Notes under the pieces: generated by a model | What the model saw: the letters and a program-made list of their open reading frames with translations, nothing else | What the model was told of the DNA's origin: nothing | Databases searched by the model: none | Shown: positions 61,971 through 64,000 of the stretch, piece by piece | How the letters are laid out: the number at the start of each line of letters is the position of its first letter | Numbering within the stretch: the stretch's first letter is position 1 | Program-made: the position numbers and the translations under genes | Source of the DNA: Streptomyces sp. Z26 | GTDB lineage: Bacteria; Actinomycetota; Actinomycetes; Streptomycetales; Streptomycetaceae | Direction of reading: 5' to 3' | Length of the DNA stretch: 64,000 nucleotides | Assembly: GCF_003665095.1 (NCBI RefSeq) | Contig: NZ_RCHV01000002.1 | Coordinates: 6,018,501 to 6,082,500 of the forward strand

Positions 61971-62781
61971 GAAGTCGAGCGACGCGAAGTCCGCGGCTGC
62001 CGCGGCGCGGTCCGACGCCGACCGGTGGGTGCCCACGGTCATCGCCGAGGAGTTGCACATCGTCTACCGCGTCAACGGCGGCCCGCGCGGCAAGGGTTCC
62101 GCGACCGCCGCGCTGAGCCGCATGGTGCGGCGCGGCGGGGAGAAGGGCGTCCGCAAGGTGCACGCCGTGCGCGGCGTCACCTTCACCGCGTACCGGGGTG
62201 AGGCCATCGGCCTCATCGGCTCCAACGGCTCCGGCAAGTCCACGCTGCTGAAGGCCGTCGCGGGCCTGATCCCCGCCGAGCGCGGCAAGGTCTACACCGA
62301 CGGCCAGCCGTCCCTGCTGGGTGTCAACGCGGCGCTGATGAACGACCTGACCGGCGAGCGGAACGTCATCCTCGGCGGTCTGGCGATGGGCATGAGCCGG
62401 GAACAGATCCGCGAGCGCTACCAGGGCATCGTCGACTTCTCCGGCATCAACGAGAAGGGCGACTTCATCACCCTGCCCATGCGCACGTACTCCTCCGGCA
62501 TGGCCGCCCGGCTCCGCTTCTCCATCGCGGCGGCCAAGGACCACGACGTGCTGATGATCGACGAGGCGCTGGCGACGGGCGACAAGAAGTTCCAGAAGCG
62601 GTCCGAGGCCCGTATCCGCGAGCTGCGCAAGGAGGCCGGGACGGTGTTCCTGGTCAGCCACAACAACAAGTCCATCCGGGACACCTGCGACCGTGTGCTG
62701 TGGCTGGAGCACGGTGAACTGCGCCTGGACGGGCCGACGGACGAGGTGCTCAAGGAGTACGAGAAGTTCACGGGCAAGTAG
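61957..62781 (+). CDS. ABC exporter ATPase (Wzt/TagH-like)
   Basis: The 274-residue protein has Walker A GSNGSGKST (about residue 90), the LSGGQ equivalent YSSGMAARLRFSIA and Walker B DVLMIDEALATGD, all of the polysaccharide-export type (TagH/Wzt/RfbB). It lacks the extra C-terminal carbohydrate-binding domain of Wzt proteins that recognise the finished chain end. A preceding low-complexity Ala/Ser/Asp stretch of about 25 residues is present. GGAGGAG precedes ATG 61957. Confidence 0.92.
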   Translation: MAVAEKSSDAKSAAAAARSDADRWVPTVIAEELHIVYRVNGGPRGKGSATAALSRMVRRGGEKGVRKVHAVRGVTFTAYRGEAIGLIGSNGSGKSTLLKAVAGLIPAERGKVYTDGQPSLLGVNAALMNDLTGERNVILGGLAMGMSREQIRERYQGIVDFSGINEKGDFITLPMRTYSSGMAARLRFSIAAAKDHDVLMIDEALATGDKKFQKRSEARIRELRKEAGTVFLVSHNNKSIRDTCDRVLWLEHGELRLDGPTDEVLKEYEKFTGK

Positions 62782-62828
62782 CCGCCCGCCCGCCGGGGCA
62801 CGTCCCCCGGCACGGTGCTCCGGCACAC

Positions 62829-62869
62829 GCGAGGACCCCCGCGCCTTCCTTCCGCGCGGGGGTCCTCGC
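62829..62869. terminator. Strong bidirectional hairpin between the ABC ATPase and MMPL genes
   Basis: Perfect 16-base arms (62829-62844 and 62854-62869) enclose a 9-base loop. It sits between convergent genes that stop at 62781 and 62890. Confidence 0.85.
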
Positions 62870-62889
62870 CGTTCCCGGTGGCCGGGGCG

Positions 62890-64000
62890 TCACACCCCGG
62901 CGGGCGTGCGCTCCGGCTCGGCCGCCGGTCGGGGGCCGTCCGCACCCGGGACGTCCCGGTCGTCCGCCGGGCCGCCCTCGTCGAGGCCGATCCGGGCGTG
63001 CAGCCGCTTCAGCGCGCGCGGCGCGTACCAGGCCCGCTTCCCGAGCAGCCGCATCGCCGCCGGGACGAGCACACCGCGTACGGCGACCGCGTCGATCAGG
63101 ATGGCCAGCCCGCTGCCGAGGCCGAACATCTGGAGGAAGCTGACGCTGCTGGTGCCGAAGGCGAAGAAGCTCACGGCGAGCAGCGCGGCGGCCGTCGTGA
63201 CGATCCGGCCGGTACGGGAGAGGCCGCGGGTGACGGCGGTGACGTTGTCGGCGCCCGCGTCGTTCAGCTCCTTGATCCGGCTGGTGACGAAGACCTCGTA
63301 GTCCATCGACAGCCCGAAGACGATGCAGAACAGCAGCACGGTCATCGAGGTGTCCATCGGCATCGGGGTGAAGCCGAGCAGGCCGGACAGGTGCCCGTCC
63401 TGGAAGATCCACACCATCACGCCGACCGACGCGGTCAGGCTGATCGCGTTGAGCACCAGGGCGCGCAGCGGCTGCACGACACTGCCGGTGAAGAGGAACA
63501 GCAGCAGGAACGTGGAGCCCACCACGATGCCCGCGGCGGCGGGGAGCCGGTCGGTGATCGACTTCTTGGAGTCGACGAGCCGCGCGTCCGCGCCGCCCAC
63601 CAGCGTCTCCGTACCGCCCGGCCCGGCCGTCGCCCGTACGTCGCGGACCAGGCCCTGCGCGGCGTCGGACTTCGACTCCAGGCCGCTGGTGACGGTGACC
63701 CGCTGCGCGTCGGGGCGGCCGAGCGCGGCCTGGGCGGGGCCGGGCTCCTCGACGCCGTCGGCGGTGTACGTGCCGGTGCTGGCCTGGACCCGTACGACGC
63801 CGTCCAGCTTCGCCAACCGCTGGGCGTACGAGGCCAGTTCGCCTTCGGCGACGGGGCCGCGGGTGACGACCTGGAGGGCGTCGGCGTCGTTGCCGGGGAA
63901 GCCGTCCCGTACGGCCGTGGACACCTGGCGGCTCTGCGCGTCCTCGGGCAGCACCCGCTCGTCCGGCGTGCCGAAGGTGACGCCGAGCAGCGGGCTCGCC
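62890..64000 (-). CDS. MMPL family (RND-type) transporter, C-terminal part
   Basis: The gene runs off the right edge, so the N-terminus is missing; 370 codons including stop are present. An open frame continues to the edge (SPLLGVTFGTPDERVLPEDA). Visible are a large extracellular loop, a cluster of five or six membrane segments beginning GIVVGSTFLLLFLFTGS, and the MMPL-type FGLSMDYEVFVTSRIKE motif with its conserved Asp-Tyr. MMPL proteins export lipids or glycolipids using the proton gradient. The C-terminal 40 residues are hydrophilic and Pro-rich. Confidence 0.9.
   Translation of the reverse strand, partial: ASPLLGVTFGTPDERVLPEDAQSRQVSTAVRDGFPGNDADALQVVTRGPVAEGELASYAQRLAKLDGVVRVQASTGTYTADGVEEPGPAQAALGRPDAQRVTVTSGLESKSDAAQGLVRDVRATAGPGGTETLVGGADARLVDSKKSITDRLPAAAGIVVGSTFLLLFLFTGSVVQPLRALVLNAISLTASVGVMVWIFQDGHLSGLLGFTPMPMDTSMTVLLFCIVFGLSMDYEVFVTSRIKELNDAGADNVTAVTRGLSRTGRIVTTAAALLAVSFFAFGTSSVSFLQMFGLGSGLAILIDAVAVRGVLVPAAMRLLGKRAWYAPRALKRLHARIGLDEGGPADDRDVPGADGPRPAAEPERTPAGV

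Overview
The window is very GC-rich chromosomal DNA (well over 70% G+C by eye) with GTG starts, strong third-position G/C bias and almost no TTA codons. Together with its gene content this points to a Streptomyces or a close relative. The order 'SCO6745 family' gene, enoyl-CoA hydratase, ATPase, type I IPP isomerase resembles, as I remember it, the SCO6745-SCO6750 region of S. coelicolor. I saw no rRNA, tRNA, CRISPR array, insertion sequence or prophage.

Layout. 0.1-8 kb: secreted phosphodiesterase-like protein, DoxX-like membrane protein, TPP-dependent pyruvate oxidase-like enzyme, a drug-efflux MFS/TetR pair with twin operators, a RibD-type reductase and an Fpg-type glycosylase. 8.0-16.6 kb: a LacI-controlled accessory operon (FAD oxidoreductase, lone HyuA-type hydantoinase, unrecognised HEAAH protein, organic-anion-type transporter, Tat-exported beta-propeller glycosidase). 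16.6-24.8 kb: OsmC, acidic membrane protein, BNR-repeat secreted protein, a lower-GC gene pair with a TTA codon, arylamine N-acetyltransferase, endonuclease V, sulfotransferase, XRE regulator and a methionine aminopeptidase. 24.9-31.9 kb: a beta-oxidation operon (AMACR-like protein, acyl-CoA dehydrogenase, thiolase, FadB-like fusion) facing a MerR regulator. 32-46.9 kb: AsnC-type regulator with a PLP decarboxylase and PaaI-type thioesterase, M1 peptidase, D-amino-acid oxidase, two ABC-F proteins around an EamA exporter/LysR pair, acyl-ACP desaturase and an MFS gene broken by one frameshift. 46.9-55.4 kb: Tex, a 40-residue peptide gene boxed by hairpins, SCO6745-family gene, enoyl-CoA hydratase, anti-sigma-type ATPase, Idi, a CDF transporter and GalE.

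55.6-62.8 kb: a tightly coupled operon with two CDP-alcohol phosphatidyltransferases, a nucleotidyltransferase, a glycerol-1-phosphate-dehydrogenase-like enzyme, a GT2 glycosyltransferase and a two-component ABC exporter. It reads as a pathway that makes a polyol phosphate, activates it with CTP, builds a phosphodiester-linked glycoconjugate and exports it. The window ends inside an MMPL transporter gene.

The two regions most likely to hold undescribed biology are the LacI/HyuA/HEAAH operon and the glycerol-1-phosphate/CDP-alcohol operon. Many intergenic hairpins and inverted repeats give good terminator and operator candidates, and these are listed one by one.
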